This document shows positions 22,568 to 36,000 of a stretch of DNA of 64,000 bases, one piece after another; the stretch's first letter is position 1, and every line of letters starts with the position of its first letter. Below the pieces are notes generated by a model. That model was given only the letters and a program-made list of their open reading frames with translations, made no database searches and was not told the DNA's origin. This stretch comes from Rhabditoides inermis (taxonomy: Eukaryota; Nematoda; Chromadorea; Rhabditida; Rhabditidae). The translations under genes and the position numbers were made by a program. The stretch covers positions 221,777 through 285,776 of the forward strand of contig CAWZYM010000112.1 of NCBI GenBank assembly GCA_963966185.1, in the 5' to 3' direction.

Positions 22568-24459
22568 CTACAAGGGGGCGGTGAGCAGCAGCAGTAGTAG
22601 TAGGGAGCACGCGAGAGAGACGAGCATCGCCGAGACAGGCCGGCCCGGACCTGCAATCATGAAACCATTGATACTCAAATAGGATAAGGTGAATCAGACG
22701 TAAACGATTGAAACAAACTTCAATTGGTAAATGAGTGATACAGTTTTTGTACTTGTCATGATCATGTTTGCGATTCCGAAAAAACTGATAAAATGAAGCA
22801 GGCGTAAAGTGAAATAGTTGTTATTCTTTTCCAACTATTTCGAATTGCTTTCAACTCGTGTAGTGGTCAGTTTTCATAGACACAAATATCTTGCAATTAA
22901 ACCTACCAGAGTTGGCGCGGGCTATGCCGGCCGCAGAGGAGGAGGTGGGGGAGGCGGCAGCAGCCGCGGCGCACTTGGCAGCTCGCACCGAGCAGTGCGC
23001 GGCAGCAGCGAAGAAGTCCACACCTGCAACAGCAACTCGTATTTTCGAAATGAAAACTCTTCTGCTCGTTTTCTTGCGCACAAGAAAAGTTGTCCACACC
23101 TGAAGGACACCATTCAGCCTGCGGGATTCGGAAACATTCGTCGTATTTGTGTACGTAACACTCGCGAATAGATTTCATGAACCATCCAAAGTATAGAGCC
23201 CGCGAATGTGTTCCACTCTTTTCACGAGAGGCATTAGAGTGGTTAGCCAAAAATCAAAATGGATCAAAATGAGTGAGGAGAGAGTGACTGATTGATATGA
23301 ACCAATCCGATGAGGACATAACTGACCGTGTTGCATGTGTGTGCCTCGCTTCCCCCGCTCCTCCCCTCCTCCTCCTCCTCCTCCCGCCTCCTTCCTCTCC
23401 CCCTCTCCTTCCAGCACCACGCCTCGCACGTCGCACGGGTGCAAGCAGGAGCACGCCAGCCGATCGTGCGACGCCGACGACGGAATGCCAGACGCGGAGG
23501 AGATGTGCAGGTCTGCAAAGGGGAGATTCGTCATTTACCTCTCTCAACACACATACGCCTAGACTTTCAGGCAACAAGAAGAGATGAACAATATATAAGT
23601 AGCGGATTTGGAAGCACATCGTTGAGAACACAAATATGCATAAAATTACAGGCAAGAACACGAGATGAAAGGTATATGTAGCGGATTTTTGCAACGCTTT
23701 CGAAGCACATCGTTTAGTCGCGTTTCGAAGCTGCTGACCACACCTATGCCAACAGCAAAGAGAGAACAAGGTATACGCACCCCTGCACTGGAAGGAGGGG
23801 TGTCCGGCGTAGTCGACGACCTTGCTGGTGGCGAGGTGGGGACACGCCAGCTGTGCGTAGTAGCACCTGCAACCATGCGTTCCAATCACTCTTTCGTCCC
23901 TCTGTCACACACACAAACCTACCTGTACCATTCTGCCATTGGCAAAATGCAAGTTAGCAAATTCTCTCATCGAACGAACACTTAAAACAAGCGAACAGAA
24001 AGAATGTACAATTTATAGTAAAAGCGGAAAAATAAATAAAATAAACAAAATTCCTACCAGTTGATGCAGGGCGGAGTCCTCCATACATCGACTACTTGTA
24101 CCAGCAACCAGCGCGCGTACCACGTCTGCAAATATAAAATATAGAGATTAGATATAATATTTGATTACAATATTCGATGAACACTTTTACTATTACCAAT
24201 ATCAATCACTTTATCTATATAGCTGCAGCCCAGCGTTTGAAAAAAGTGGTCGCTTACATCTTACATCAAACAACGCGGTAACGTCTCAGAAATCGCACAT
24301 CGTTGTCTCTCACCCGCTCTAGTCTAATTTCATCTTGTCTAATACAGCTTCCTTGTCGCTTCTTCTTCTTTTTTGCACCCCTTTCCTACGGCTCCCTCCT
24401 TCTCCTCCTCCTCTCCCTCGGCCACAACCGCTCTTCATCCATTTTACGAATACACACAT

Positions 24460-24506
<47 letters not shown>

Positions 24507-24511
24507 CCTCC

Positions 24512-24546
<35 letters not shown>

Positions 24547-25315
24547 CTCCCCCCTCTCTCTCTCTCTCTTCCTCCGCCCGCCACACCCAAATCAATCGAG
24601 TGCTGCGCATTGAGAGTGGCGGAGAGAGAGGGAGGGAGAGAGGGAGGGAGTTGTTTACTTGTCCGTCGTCGGCTGCATCACTCACTCACTCAATCGGTCA
24701 GTCCCCCAATATGCGTATCCCCCCTCTCTCTCTCTCGCACCCCGGATGCACCACCAAATACACAATGGGCCGAGGACACAAAAGGGAATCAAACCCCGTC
24801 CGTCGCGCGACCGAGACACCAAAACATGAAGCGGATGTGTGTGTGTTGGATTGGTGCCGGCGCAGAGAGCCGGGATTCCCCCTCCATCCCCTCTCTCGCC
24901 CCCTCACACTAGAGTGTGGCGAAGCGCCATTTCGGTTTCGGTATTGCATTATTGGCAGAGCCGCGCGCTGCGGCGAGCCAGCGAGACCGGAACTCGCGTC
25001 TCCAGACCACCCGCTCCCCTCCTCTTCCACCACCACTCATCTCCTATAGCCATCCCAGCCATACCGGAAGCGCTTCCAGAGAGGGATCAGATGCGCCCCC
25101 GTCGATCGAGAGGCAAAGCCGGCGGCTTTCGGCTATGTATGCAAATGAGCGAGCACATTTCCCACACTCTAAGCCACACATTTTCTGTGTGTGAGTGAAT
25201 GAGTGAGAGAGGGATGCGCGCCTACTTCTTCATTCGACACGACGCAAAACGAATCGATTTGTAAGTAGAGTGCAAGGAATGATCGGAGTGAGTCGAGTGA
25301 GTGCTCTGTATCCCC

Positions 25316-25377
<62 letters not shown>

Positions 25378-27238
25378 TGCCGGCTAGTCCCTATGTTGCA
25401 TCCGCCCGCCCGCCCGCCGCGCAATTTTATCATCATTGTTGGATGGAACATGCGAGGCGCGCGGCGGACGCTTCTCTCCCTCTCTTCCCCTCCCTCTCTC
25501 TCTCTCTCTCCCCCTCTCTCTCTCTCCCAATATAAGCACTCTGCGCCCCCGAGCGAGCTCAGCTCAAGAGAGAGACAGAGAGGGAGAGAAGGGAGAGAGA
25601 AGGCCCACATAAATGTGACATGAAATCTGCATCATATCGCCTATGCAAGAGAGCGGCTAGAAGAACTGCTTGGGGGTGAGACGACAAAAAGAGAGGGAAC
25701 GCCCGGCGGGGGCACTTGCCCCTAGACCACCCAAGCAGCACACAAGCTAGACGACCCCGAGAGAGATATGCAAAGTGACAAGCGCGGGTTTAACCGTAAT
25801 AAAGGAAACGTAAACGTACCCGGCAGGTGTGGCAGGTGCCATTGGGGGAGAAGGGACGGGTCGCGGAGGCCGTATCTCGGGCAAGCATGCAGTCGAACCT
25901 GTAATGAAACGTAATGTTTTTTGTCACATGCCTGATCCCCTGAACTAATGGCGTCTTACACTCCGGAACATGACAAAATGTTTCGCAAAACGATGTGCCA
26001 GATGTTGGCAGCAAATTGTTGTGCAGCAAGCATATTTCACATTTTCATGATATCAGACATGCTCGAACCACTTATTCGCCGAAAGCAAATCGCAGCGTTT
26101 TCCCGATCGGGTATGAATGACTAATGACGGGGAGGGGGAGTTTTTCAATCGGCTCGCTCTCCTGCTTCTAGTGCGCCATTTCCGTTCCATCGATCAAACA
26201 GCAAGTCTCTCACCGCATGCCATCGCCAGGATGTATGTATGAATTTCAAATGCGCTGTCGGCGGCTCGCTGACTTCTATCCTCAAAGTCAAAGAGCTCTC
26301 TCTCATTCGTTTTTTTCCTGAATCTCACCGCGCCAAACGAGCACAAAGCACCACGCGCGTTTACATTATACACAACAAAAAAGGAGAAAGTCTCGCAATA
26401 ATGTATACATCAGATGACGGCAAATTTGCATAATTATGTGCGAACACGTCACCTGTAGAGGGTCTTGTCGAACTCCGCAAAAGCAGACTGCAGTTGCGAT
26501 ATCCTGAAAACTCAATAACTGAAAAGAATTGAATGAGGTTGTACGTATCATAATCATGTTTGCGAATCCGAAGAAAAAAAATCAATATTTGCCGCAAATT
26601 GCCTGTTGTGTTAATGTGTTTCAATATATCTTGGCAGATAAAGATTGTTATTATATGCGTGATACGCACCGTTCGTCCAGCCTCCTCATGCATGCTCGGC
26701 AATGCTGGCGCGAGCCGCGCACGCAGTCCCGACCGCGCTCCCCCGCTTGCAACGGAGCAGCCTGCAAATACAATTGTAATTTTTAATAGTAATAAAATAG
26801 TAAAATAGTAATGTTTCCGTCACTCAAGTGTTATCATTCGTTAGACAGGCATATTAGCAAAACATTATGCGCTCAGTTTATAACGGAGCAGACGCATGAA
26901 GGCTCAGAAGTTAGGAGGCGAAGCCATTGGAATCAAATTGATGTTTTCTTTGTTGCCGTGTTATGTGTCGAGTTCGTGCTATATGTCAATGGCATAATTT
27001 TGTAAAACATAATGCCGTCTAACGAGGAAGTCTGTTCATGGTTGTGAGTTCCTGAGAGCCTGAGTGCATTGGTAGAAGAATCAATGTTCCCTCGCACTCT
27101 CGTCGGACTCTGTTCAGCCGGAACTCTACGCAAGAGACGCAACCCTAGAGAGAACGCTATGAATAGATTGCCTCATTTCGCTCATGTATTTTTTTTTCTT
27201 CTCAAAGAAAGGAGCTGCGCACTAGGAGCGGATGAACA

Positions 27239-27275
<37 letters not shown>

Positions 27276-28513
27276 GCAAAGAAGTAGGGAGGGCGAGTGG
27301 CAGGCCCAGATAAACAACTCACTCAACAGACGCCCGAGACACAACAATATACACATATTCAGAATGCAGCCCGGAAATGAGATTATATACAACTACGCGT
27401 ATAAGAAATACACCAATACAGTTTGAAATAAAATGGTGATAGATATACATAGGAGGACCCCGGTATAAACAAAAATGCGTGACAAGAAAGTGATGGTGAA
27501 CAAGCCAGCTTAGCAGAATATGTGTGAGGGCACAAGAATGGCCGACCTGGAATAGCTGTAGGGCGGTGAGCGGCTGTGCGCCGGCCTGGATGTAGATGCC
27601 GGCCAGCGCCGACTGCCGCGCCTCGCCCCCCTCCCGCCAGCAAGCCTCCTCCGCCACGCTCCGAGACCTGCAACAATCGTCATGTTCCACTTGCACCTTG
27701 TCCGTCCATGCTCGAGCGCCACCGATTGACAGCGATCAACTGGTATATGCGAGTGGGTCAAGCTGCCGTCCGTTTGGTATGGTGAATATGCGAGTGCAAT
27801 ACCAGCATGACATACCATATGAGGCACTGCTTGTCGGGTGGTCGTCTCCGCGCCGCGTCGGCCGCGTCCGCCCCAACTGGAGGCCAGCCACACGGTAACG
27901 TCACTGCGGCTGAAACAGGGATGCATATTGTAAGGATGCTACTGACGAATTAAAGGGACAGTTTCGCATCAAAATGAATGAGGTCTATTCGTTAGATCAT
28001 GACGTCACTAGAATAGATCAATTAAAACGAAAGTTGTAAGTCTTCGCGTATTCGAGTAATGCGCGTTTGTGTGGTTCGCGATTCGAATTGAAACTCGCGC
28101 CAAAATCAGAAATGCGAAAGACCGTGCGATTTGAGAGGGCGCAGACGGCTTGCGCGCGGCCTGTGGCAGAAAGGCCTCTCAGACGGCTGTCACCAAAACA
28201 TCCAATCACGATTCTGCGAGCGTATTATGAAACTGTCCCTTTAAAAGAGTAGAAAACAATGTAGTTTACAGTTTGCCTTTCACTCACCTGGCTTCTGTGT
28301 GGCGGCTTGCGTGGTGCCAGCTATCAACGCGAGCAGCACACATATCAATAGTGTGCTGCTTGTGCTGACTCGGCTGCGTGGCTGCTGGTGGGGGATGGAT
28401 GGTGTGGTGTGGGTGGTGTTGGTGTGTTCCTGTCGGCTCGCCTCCTCTGACGACGACGACGACGGCAGGCTAGCACTCGACTCTCCCTCTCCTCCCGCCC
28501 GCCACTCGCGCAT
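22568..28513 (-). CDS. nlf-1: NLF-1 / FAM155 (NALF) homologue, NALCN-channel localisation factor, 400 aa
   Basis: Eleven coding exons in transcript order: 28513-28288, 27909-27816, 27667-27547, 26761-26670, 26503-26453, 25898-25820, 24125-24058, 23866-23781, 23512-23327, 23023-22907, 22650-22568; total 401 codons. A hydrophobic segment lies at about 50-66, then a Cys-rich region: HCRACM (168-171), FDCML (198), GTCHTCR then TWYARWLLVQ, then CINWCYYAQLACPH and FQCRG. Spacing and residues match the FAM155 core (CRQC, CK..Y..WLCSQ, PCKQYC..V...CP). The last 20 residues are hydrophobic (AMLVSLACSLLLL) and end at the stop, so the protein is membrane-anchored. NLF-1 works in the ER to deliver the NCA/NALCN sodium-leak channel to the neuronal surface. 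The chosen start is the Met nearest the hydrophobic segment; the frame stays open further upstream to an acceptor at 28601. Confidence 0.85.
24462..24571. repeat. (CT)n tract in nlf-1 intron
   Basis: About 110 bases of CT repeats with CCT interruptions in the 1.7-kb intron between 24126 and 25819. Another lies at 25317-25376. The rest of that intron is mixed GC-rich sequence with no exon that I can support. Confidence 0.9.
27950..28244. mobile_element. 295-bp MITE candidate in nlf-1 intron 1
   Basis: The segment begins TTAAAGGGACAGTTTCGCAT and ends ATGAAACTGTCCCTTTAA, giving inverted termini of about 16 bases that start and end with TTAA. No coding capacity. Flanking TTAA may be the target site, or TA if the true terminus starts two bases further in. 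It resembles non-autonomous DNA transposons. Confidence 0.65.
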
Positions 28514-30293
28514 ACAACGGGGCGGCGGCAGTGGCGGCGGCGGCGGCGGCGGCGGTGTGAGATGCGATGCGACCACGACCGCCCAACACACGCATCTCAC
28601 CTGCAACAACAAGGTACGTTTCAATCAATAAATCAATCGTTATAATACGTTTATACAGGTGAGTATGCCTACCTGGCCAGGCGGGTGGGTGCTGGGTGCG
28701 CGCTGGCGCCTGCTCCTCCTGCCGCTGCTTTCGCCGCCTTCGCCCGCTGCTCGTTCTCCTGGTGCTGGTGCCTTGCCTCGCCGACTGCGGCTTGCTATCG
28801 CCCGCCAACCACCTGCCGCCACTCACGCCCGACCACCGCCCAGACGCCAACTGGAAACGCGGACAATCAGAAGAGTACGAACTATCAAACAAGATCTCAT
28901 CAGTCAGAACCACGGTTCGGATAGTTGCACAGTGGACAGTGGCGCGCGCACAGACCGCTTCGCAAGCACGCGACGCGCCAGCTCCACTGCGAATCACCAG
29001 CAAGCGCTAGAGCGCGATAATTTGTTCACTGAAATCGCTACGCGCCCATTCACTCGCAAATTCCCCAGAATGATATACTTCATTCGTCGTGTTTGGGCCG
29101 CTATAAAACAAGATATGTTGAAACGTACTGTCGGGGTTGTTGTGTATGGGCGGAGGAGGTGGAGGGAGAGAGGCGAGGATGCCTCTTCCGCTTCGCTCTC
29201 CCACACCGCCGCAGCGTCACGCAACGGCGTCGTTCTGAAACACACGTGTTCCGTGCCCGCCACACATTTTCCCCCGGATAACACACGATCATATAGAGGC
29301 GGAATAAGTGCGTTGCATGATTGGGCGAAATTCGAAAGGAGTGGCCGTACTGCGGGCCGCGTCTAGTAAACAACAACAACACCAACATCGAAGCAGGGTG
29401 GACGAGTGAGGGAGAGGGAGAGAGAGGGACGGAGAGATGTGTGCGTGCGGTATTGGCAATCGAAAACAGGGTAGACGAAAAGACGAGAGATAGGGTGGAT
29501 AGGCAGACACGGGAGACGTCTCACGATCGGAGGAGAGAGACGTGGATTCGGTTTCCATATAAGAGAGAGGAGGAGATGTGTGTATTGGACACCACACAAA
29601 ATAATAACGCGCAGCGAGAGCATGCAGCAACGAAGCGCAGCTGAAAACGAAGCAGCAGCGAAAACAAATAAACAAAATGAGAGCGAGCCGGCATGTGTAT
29701 GGAATGGCGTGTCGGAAACGTAGGTAAAAAAGCGGAGCAGAGCATATTGCAGGTGTAACGCACATGTGGAGAGCCGTAGGAGAGGGGGAGAAGGAGTATG
29801 CAGCATACACCCTCTCCTCTGCCACCCCCACAATATACACACACACTACACCCACAACAACATGCATCAGCATAATGGGCACGCGCCGATGCATCAAGCA
29901 CCGCCCAGCATCGATCATCCGAGTTCAACAAACAAGGTTCTCGCAGACGAAGAGAGAGAGGGAGGCGGAGAGAGAAACTCACTACTCCCTCGAATATTCA
30001 AATAATCTATACACGGGGAGGGGCGCGAGTTGCGAGAGAGGGGCGCGCGCGGCGTGGCCGCGTCCCGTTTCCGGCTCCCCGCTCCCGGTTTGCCGAAAAG
30101 TTCATTTCCTTCCAGACTCGACGGACGAGGGGTGTGCGAGGAAGAGAGGAGAAGACCGCATCCCGCGGGGACCATCCCACTCCCGACCGACGACACGTGC
30201 ACTCGCGCCGGACACACCAGCCATAAAGCATAAAATGAGACTGCGCCTCCCCGGACAGAGCACGTTCGCACAGACGACGACATTATCGAAATC

Positions 30294-30340
<47 letters not shown>

Positions 30341-31393
30341 TCTCTCTCCACGCCGAGAGACGCGGAAAGAAGGAAAAAGCGCGCAATGCGCAGCTAATGC
30401 ATACAATGCACCCCCACCGATGCCCGCCGCGAAATGTGTCCGGTGGCTCGGCGCAGCGCGCGCGCAAAAACGAAGCAGTGCCGGGAGTGTACAAAAACCA
30501 TACAACGATGCAATTGGAGCGAGGGTGTATGTGTGTGTGTAAGTGGGGGGAGTCGGTCGCTCGATCCGTCATGCCCAAAAGAGGGGCAGACTGGAGCACT
30601 TGCAGGCACTGCGTGTCAGTTGCCAATAAAATGTGCAAAGTCTGCGCGAGCGAGAGAGGGAGAGGGGGGAGAGATGCGGCGGCGGGGCGCGAGGCCCTCT
30701 GAGTATATGCAATGCGCGAATCGCATCTAGCGAGCGAGGAGAGAGAGAGAGAGGGATGCGCAGCGGGGAAGACGAAGAGAAGACGGCTCGTCCCGAGAAA
30801 GCCGAGCCTTCCTGTCTCGGCCCTCGCTGGCCCAGACCTTCCGGCACTGAACAGCATCCACCCCACCCACACGCAAACAAGGACAAAGAGGGGGAGGAGA
30901 GAGGGGAGAGGGAGAGGCGCGAATGCATACATTAACCGAGATATGGGTGCGACGGCGGCGGGGGAGTGCTCTCCCCAGCCCGCGCCGGGAGGCGACAATT
31001 GAATCCAGAGGGCACTCTCTGCATTAGCATACTCCGCGCGTAGAGAGAAAGGGAGAGCGAGAGGAGGAGGAGCAGCAGCGCTGGTGGTCGTTTCGAGCAG
31101 AGCAGTCGTCGTTTCTCTCTTCCCCCCCTCTCTCTCTCTCTCTCTCCAGCCACCCGCATCGATCGCGCGAATAGTGCGCGCCGCGAGGAGGGCCCAGACG
31201 ACGAGTGCGGCTGGATGCAGAAGCAGCCCCCCGAAGCCCGGATGAAGAGGGATGCTCCTCTCTCCCTCCCTCTCCCTCTCCTCCCCGCCCCTCCCGCCCG
31301 CACTGCCTCAGGGCACATATGCAAATTAGACATGCGCGGCAGGAGTGCGGCGAGGAGGCGACTGCGTGGGAACATTGCACGACTTGTGTATGT

Positions 31394-31441
<48 letters not shown>

Positions 31442-32140
31442 TGCGACTGGCTAAGCAGACACGGCTCATCCCGAAGAGAGAGCGCCGGTCATTATCCACT
31501 TACAAGAGAGAGAAGGGGGGAGGAGAGATAGGGGGGAGTAATTGCCATAGGATAAACGCCTCCGCACTCTGCTGTAGAGCGAGTATCAGCAGAAGCGACA
31601 AGGCAGACATATACAAACACATGCACCCGTACATCATACATCAATGTTTTAAATAAACGCGAGGCGAAACGTACATAGCGAATAGAGTAGGGCGCGTCAG
31701 CGAGCCGCCGCCAGCAAAGCGCATAAACGAACACAATAAAACGGGCGCGGCGAGCGAGAGCCGAGCGGGTATAATGGAAAGCGGTGTCGCCATACCGCTC
31801 CCCCAATCCGCAAAATCGCAATCACACTAATCGTCCCAGGTCCTGCCGCGAAAGTCCGAGCACCGGATACTGTATAAAGGATGCGCGGGAACGGAGGGAG
31901 GGCATGGGAGTACATATAGCTGGAATGCAGTCGCACTATGCTCGACTCAACTACGACGACAAAAAAGAGAGAGAGAGAGGGGGAGAGGGATGGAGAGAGG
32001 GGGAGAGCTGGGAGGAGAGTCGGGAGGGTTGGCCGGCTGTACCCTCCGGCGAGCGCGCGCTGTCTCCCCCACATCCCCCCACACACAGCTTCCTCCAATC
32101 AATGACGCCTCCCTCAGAAGACGACGCACCCACTGAGAGG

Positions 32141-32190
<50 letters not shown>

Positions 32191-32289
32191 GTGAGCGTCC
32201 TCACAGGTCAATGTATCACGTGCCGCTGAGCGGGTGCGATTAATCTACACGAAATCGGCGAAGCAAGTGCATGCTCACGACGCTAGAAG
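28514..32289. other. nlf-1 upstream region, no protein gene recognised
   Basis: On the - strand, an acceptor (TTGTTGCAG) at 28602-28610 and a donor (GGCCAG/GTAGGC) at 28672 suggest an untranslated or alternative first exon of nlf-1 starting at 28673. The rest, to 32289, is GC- and purine-rich with GA/CT tracts (30298-30348, 31395-31438, 32147-32187). Its long frames are low-complexity translations of these tracts. ATGCAAAT octamers occur at 31319 and, inside the gene, at 25139. Confidence 0.5.
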
Positions 32290-32710
32290 ATGTACCGGAC
32301 TCGTTTTCTGAGACGGTGCGGCGAAGGCGGCTCGGCCACTAATAAAAACATGTCAATGCGAAAAAAGCGAGAACGAGGTACGAGAATTCGCGTGTGTTTG
32401 TGTGTGTGTGTGAAGAAAAAACAAGCGTAATTCGTAGCGGTGAAGCAAGAGGTGGAGACTGGAGAGAGAAAGAGAGAAAAAGGTGTAAGGAAACGGCGCA
32501 GGTCCACAAAACAAAACACATAGTGAGTATTGTTTTCCAGTAATCATGGACAAAATGGACCTGAACAGTTTGTTAGATTGCGTCACAGAAGAACCCTTAG
32601 AACCCTTGTTAGACTATAATGATAATCTCGCTAATCCCTCGCCCCCTCACCACGTTCCTTCACTAGTCCCCGGGATTAGCGTGCAATTACGCAGAAAAAC
32701 CGTGAAATGA
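32290..32710 (+). CDS. Small two-exon protein of unknown function, 85 aa
   Basis: Exon 32290-32377 ends in phase 1 at a GTACGA donor, and exon 32541-32710 begins after TTTTCCAG. Together they make 86 codons. The first exon codes a basic peptide (SMRKKRER) and the second an acidic, leucine-bearing one (DLNSLLDCVTEEPLEPLLD), ending QLRRKTVK. An AATAAA at 32852 follows at a sensible distance, so the unit has a start, splice sites and a 3' end. The layout (basic patch plus acidic leucine patch) could suit a small nuclear regulator, but that is a guess. The final exon also has its own ATG at 32546. It lies tail to tail with the hexosaminidase gene, 172 bases away. Confidence 0.4.
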
Positions 32711-32882
32711 GGCGACAATAAGTGAATGTGTATTATTCAAGAAGTTCAACCAGTTTCAGTGCAATTTGAGTGCTTGTCATTATACCAGAAGAGATTCTCG
32801 AAGAGATTCTCAACAACAAAACTTTGATGATACCAAATTGTGTATTGAACAAATAAATACATGAATTATGAATATCAACGAT

Positions 32883-33052
32883 TCACTCCTCGGGCAACCG
32901 GGGCCTGTACTCATGGGGGCAGTAGCCGGGTCCGTAGCCGGGTTGGACGGGGTAGCCGCGCGACGACATGCGACACTGCCACTCGTACAGACGAGGCCAC
33001 GAGGACTTGCCCTGGAAGGATATGACTGTACTACTGGAGTATGAAAGAGAGG

Positions 33053-33093
<41 letters not shown>

Positions 33094-36000
33094 AGGGAGA
33101 GAGAGGGGGAGGGAGAGCGAAGGGAAATGGAGAGGGAGAGATAGAGAGTGAGAGAGAGAGAGAGAAGTAGGGATAGAGAGAATGAGAGAGAGGAAGGGAG
33201 AAAGAGGGGGAAGAGAGAGATAATAAGAGAGAGAGAGGGGGGAGAGAGGGAGAGAGAGTGAGAGAGTGACTCACCTCGGCCCTGTCCCTCTTGCTGCTCC
33301 ACAGCGCTTCGGCAGTGGCGGACGCGCGCGGGAAGATGCGCGGGATCACCTGGTGATTTGTGATATATCCTACATACATTGATTTTGAATCTTTAAAAAT
33401 TTGATTGATTAATATTCTCCATGTTCACACAGTGTTTTATGACATAACAAAGGAGAGATGGGATTGCCCACTTTGCATCAATGTTGCTCTTGGGGGCTGT
33501 GTGAAACGTAACATATGTTTTTTGATTGCTATGACTCACCTGCGACGCGTCGACCATCTCTGCCCACATCGCCGCCTCGCCGCCGAGAACCTGAAAAGGG
33601 GGCGTGGTCTGTGTGGGCGGAGCCTTCTCTCACCATGCTCTTCTCCGCGGCAGTCCCGTCGAATCCCTGCGGATCGCAGGCAAGGTAGTCGAGGTAGTCA
33701 ATGTTCCACGAGATGTGATCCAGATACCTGAGGGGGCGGGGTTATAGGGGCGGAGTCAGACGGGCGTGGCTGTCACTCACCAGCATGAGCTGAGCACCGC
33801 CATGTGTCCGGACTGCACCACCTTCTTCACCTATAATTTCAATAAAGACTTCGTACATCGTACATCAAACGACGAATTACTTGCAATTTTCAGCACAAAG
33901 TTTAGGCGCCGAGTGAAACATATCAAATCATCTATATTTTCTATGTTTCATCTAACTGTCTATGCAATAGATTGATAGTGACGCGATGTGTGCGCACCAC
34001 AAATCAAAACAAAAGGGCGCCGCTGTGCGCCGCCCCTAATGACAATACACGTTCAATAGCATTCGCACCTCGTTCATTTGCTCCAGGTTGGTGTTGCCCT
34101 TCCACACGTGGCCGATCACTGAAGAGGGCAGCTCCACGCCCACGTCCAGCACCTCCTGCAAGACAAGCTTGTCAACCATCCTCAAATACCTAAAAAAAAC
34201 TGGCAGTCCTCGACTGTGGACACAATGAAGATATTCAGTCGACATGCTCATATTATCCCCCACGCAATCATCTCGGTCCACATAGACAATGAGAAAATGA
34301 CGTCAATGCTAATGACGTCGACGTGAAGCCACACCATGAAGCCACACCTCACCTGCCACACCATGAACTTCTTGTGCGGCATGTCCCTCTCCCGCAGGTG
34401 CATGAGCAGCCGGTCGAAATAGTGCTGCTCCAGGTCCAGCGCGCTCTTGAGAGACCAGTACTGCAAAAATAGTCTGTATCTATCCAGGTGGAGGAATCAT
34501 ATACTGATCCAGAAAGTGGGTAAGAAGTAAATATGTTGGCAAGTAAACATAAAAAGGACAGAAACTTATGAGGTTTAGTTCAAGGAGAAGTGATAAAGAG
34601 GTACAGTGATTCAGAAAGACGAACGCGAACTAACCTTCATGTAGTTCGTCACGTTCTTGTTCCTCATCCAGCAGTTCTCCAGCCAGTACTCGGCCTCGTC
34701 CCCGCCCAGGTGGGCGTACTGGTCCGGGAACACGTGGAAGACTTCCTGAACAGGGCGTATGGCTGTCTACCTCTCTGCCTCTCTCGCTCTCCTCTCTATC
34801 ACTCTCACCTTGAACAATGCAGACAACACATCCCAGGTAGCCGGACGAGTGAGGTCGAGCATAGCACGGTCGAAGGTTTCCGTGTACTTCTCGTCGAAAC
34901 ACCTGAAGATATTCTCCTAACGTGATTTCGAAGGGAACGAAGCAGGTCAAAGTATTCTCCTACCGTAATTTTAAAGAAACAAAGTAGAACAAATTATTCT
35001 CCTACCTTAAATCTAAGGGCACGAAACAGATCATAATTATTCTCATATCGTAATCCGAAAGGAACGAAGCAGGTCAAAGTATTCTCCGATCGTAATCCGA
35101 AAGGAACGAAGCAGGTCAAAGTATTCTCCGATCGTAATCCTAAGGGAACCAAGTAGATCAAAGTATTCTCCTATCGTAATCCTAAGGGAACAAGCAGATC
35201 AAAGTTTTCTCCTATCGTAGTCCTAAGGAAACGAAGCAGATCAAAGGATTCTCATATCGTAATCCCAAGGGATTGAATCAGATCAAAATATTCTCATATC
35301 GTAATCCTAAGGAAACGAAGTAGATCAAATTATTCTTCTACCGTAATTCTAAGGGAGCAGAAGTAGATCAAATTATTTACCTATCGTAACCCTAAGGGAA
35401 CGAAGCAGATCAAAGTATTCTCCTATCGTAATCCTAAGGGAACGAAGCAGATCAAAGTATTCTCCTATCGTAATCCTAAGGGAACCAAACAGATCAAAGT
35501 ATTCTCATATCGTAATCCTAAGGGAACGAAGTAGATCAAATTATTTCTCTACCGTAATTCTAAGGGAACGAAGTAGATCAAACTATTCACCTATCGTAAC
35601 CGTAAGGGAACCAAGCAGATCAAAGTATTCTCATATCGTAATCCTAAGGGAACGAAGTAGATCACATTATTCCTCTACCGTAATTCTAAGGGAACGAAGT
35701 AGATCAAACTATTCACCTATCGTAACCGTAAGGGAACCAAGCAGATCAAAGTATTCTCCTATCGTAATCCTTAGGGAACGAAGCAGATCAAAGTATTTTC
35801 ATATCGTTATCCTAAAGGAACTAATCAGATCAAAGTATTCTCATATCGTAATCCTAAGGGAACGAAGTAGATCAAATTAATCTTCTACCGTAATTCTAAG
35901 GGGACGAAGTAGATCAAAGTATTCTCCTATCGTAATCCTAAGGGAACGAAGCTGATCAAAGTATTCTCCTATCGTAATCCTAAGGGAACGAAGCTGATCA

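Noticed and set aside
22922..23113. nlf-1 ending early at 22922
   Set aside because: That reading needs a donor at CCGTGCGAC/GTGCGA and loses the hydrophobic tail. The GTCAGT donor at 23326 gives the phase that reaches the membrane anchor, as in FAM155 proteins.
29289..30998. Reading frames of 200-310 codons upstream of nlf-1
   Set aside because: Composition follows local GA/CT and GC bias on both strands. There is no domain, no in-phase splice partner and no signal that favours one frame.
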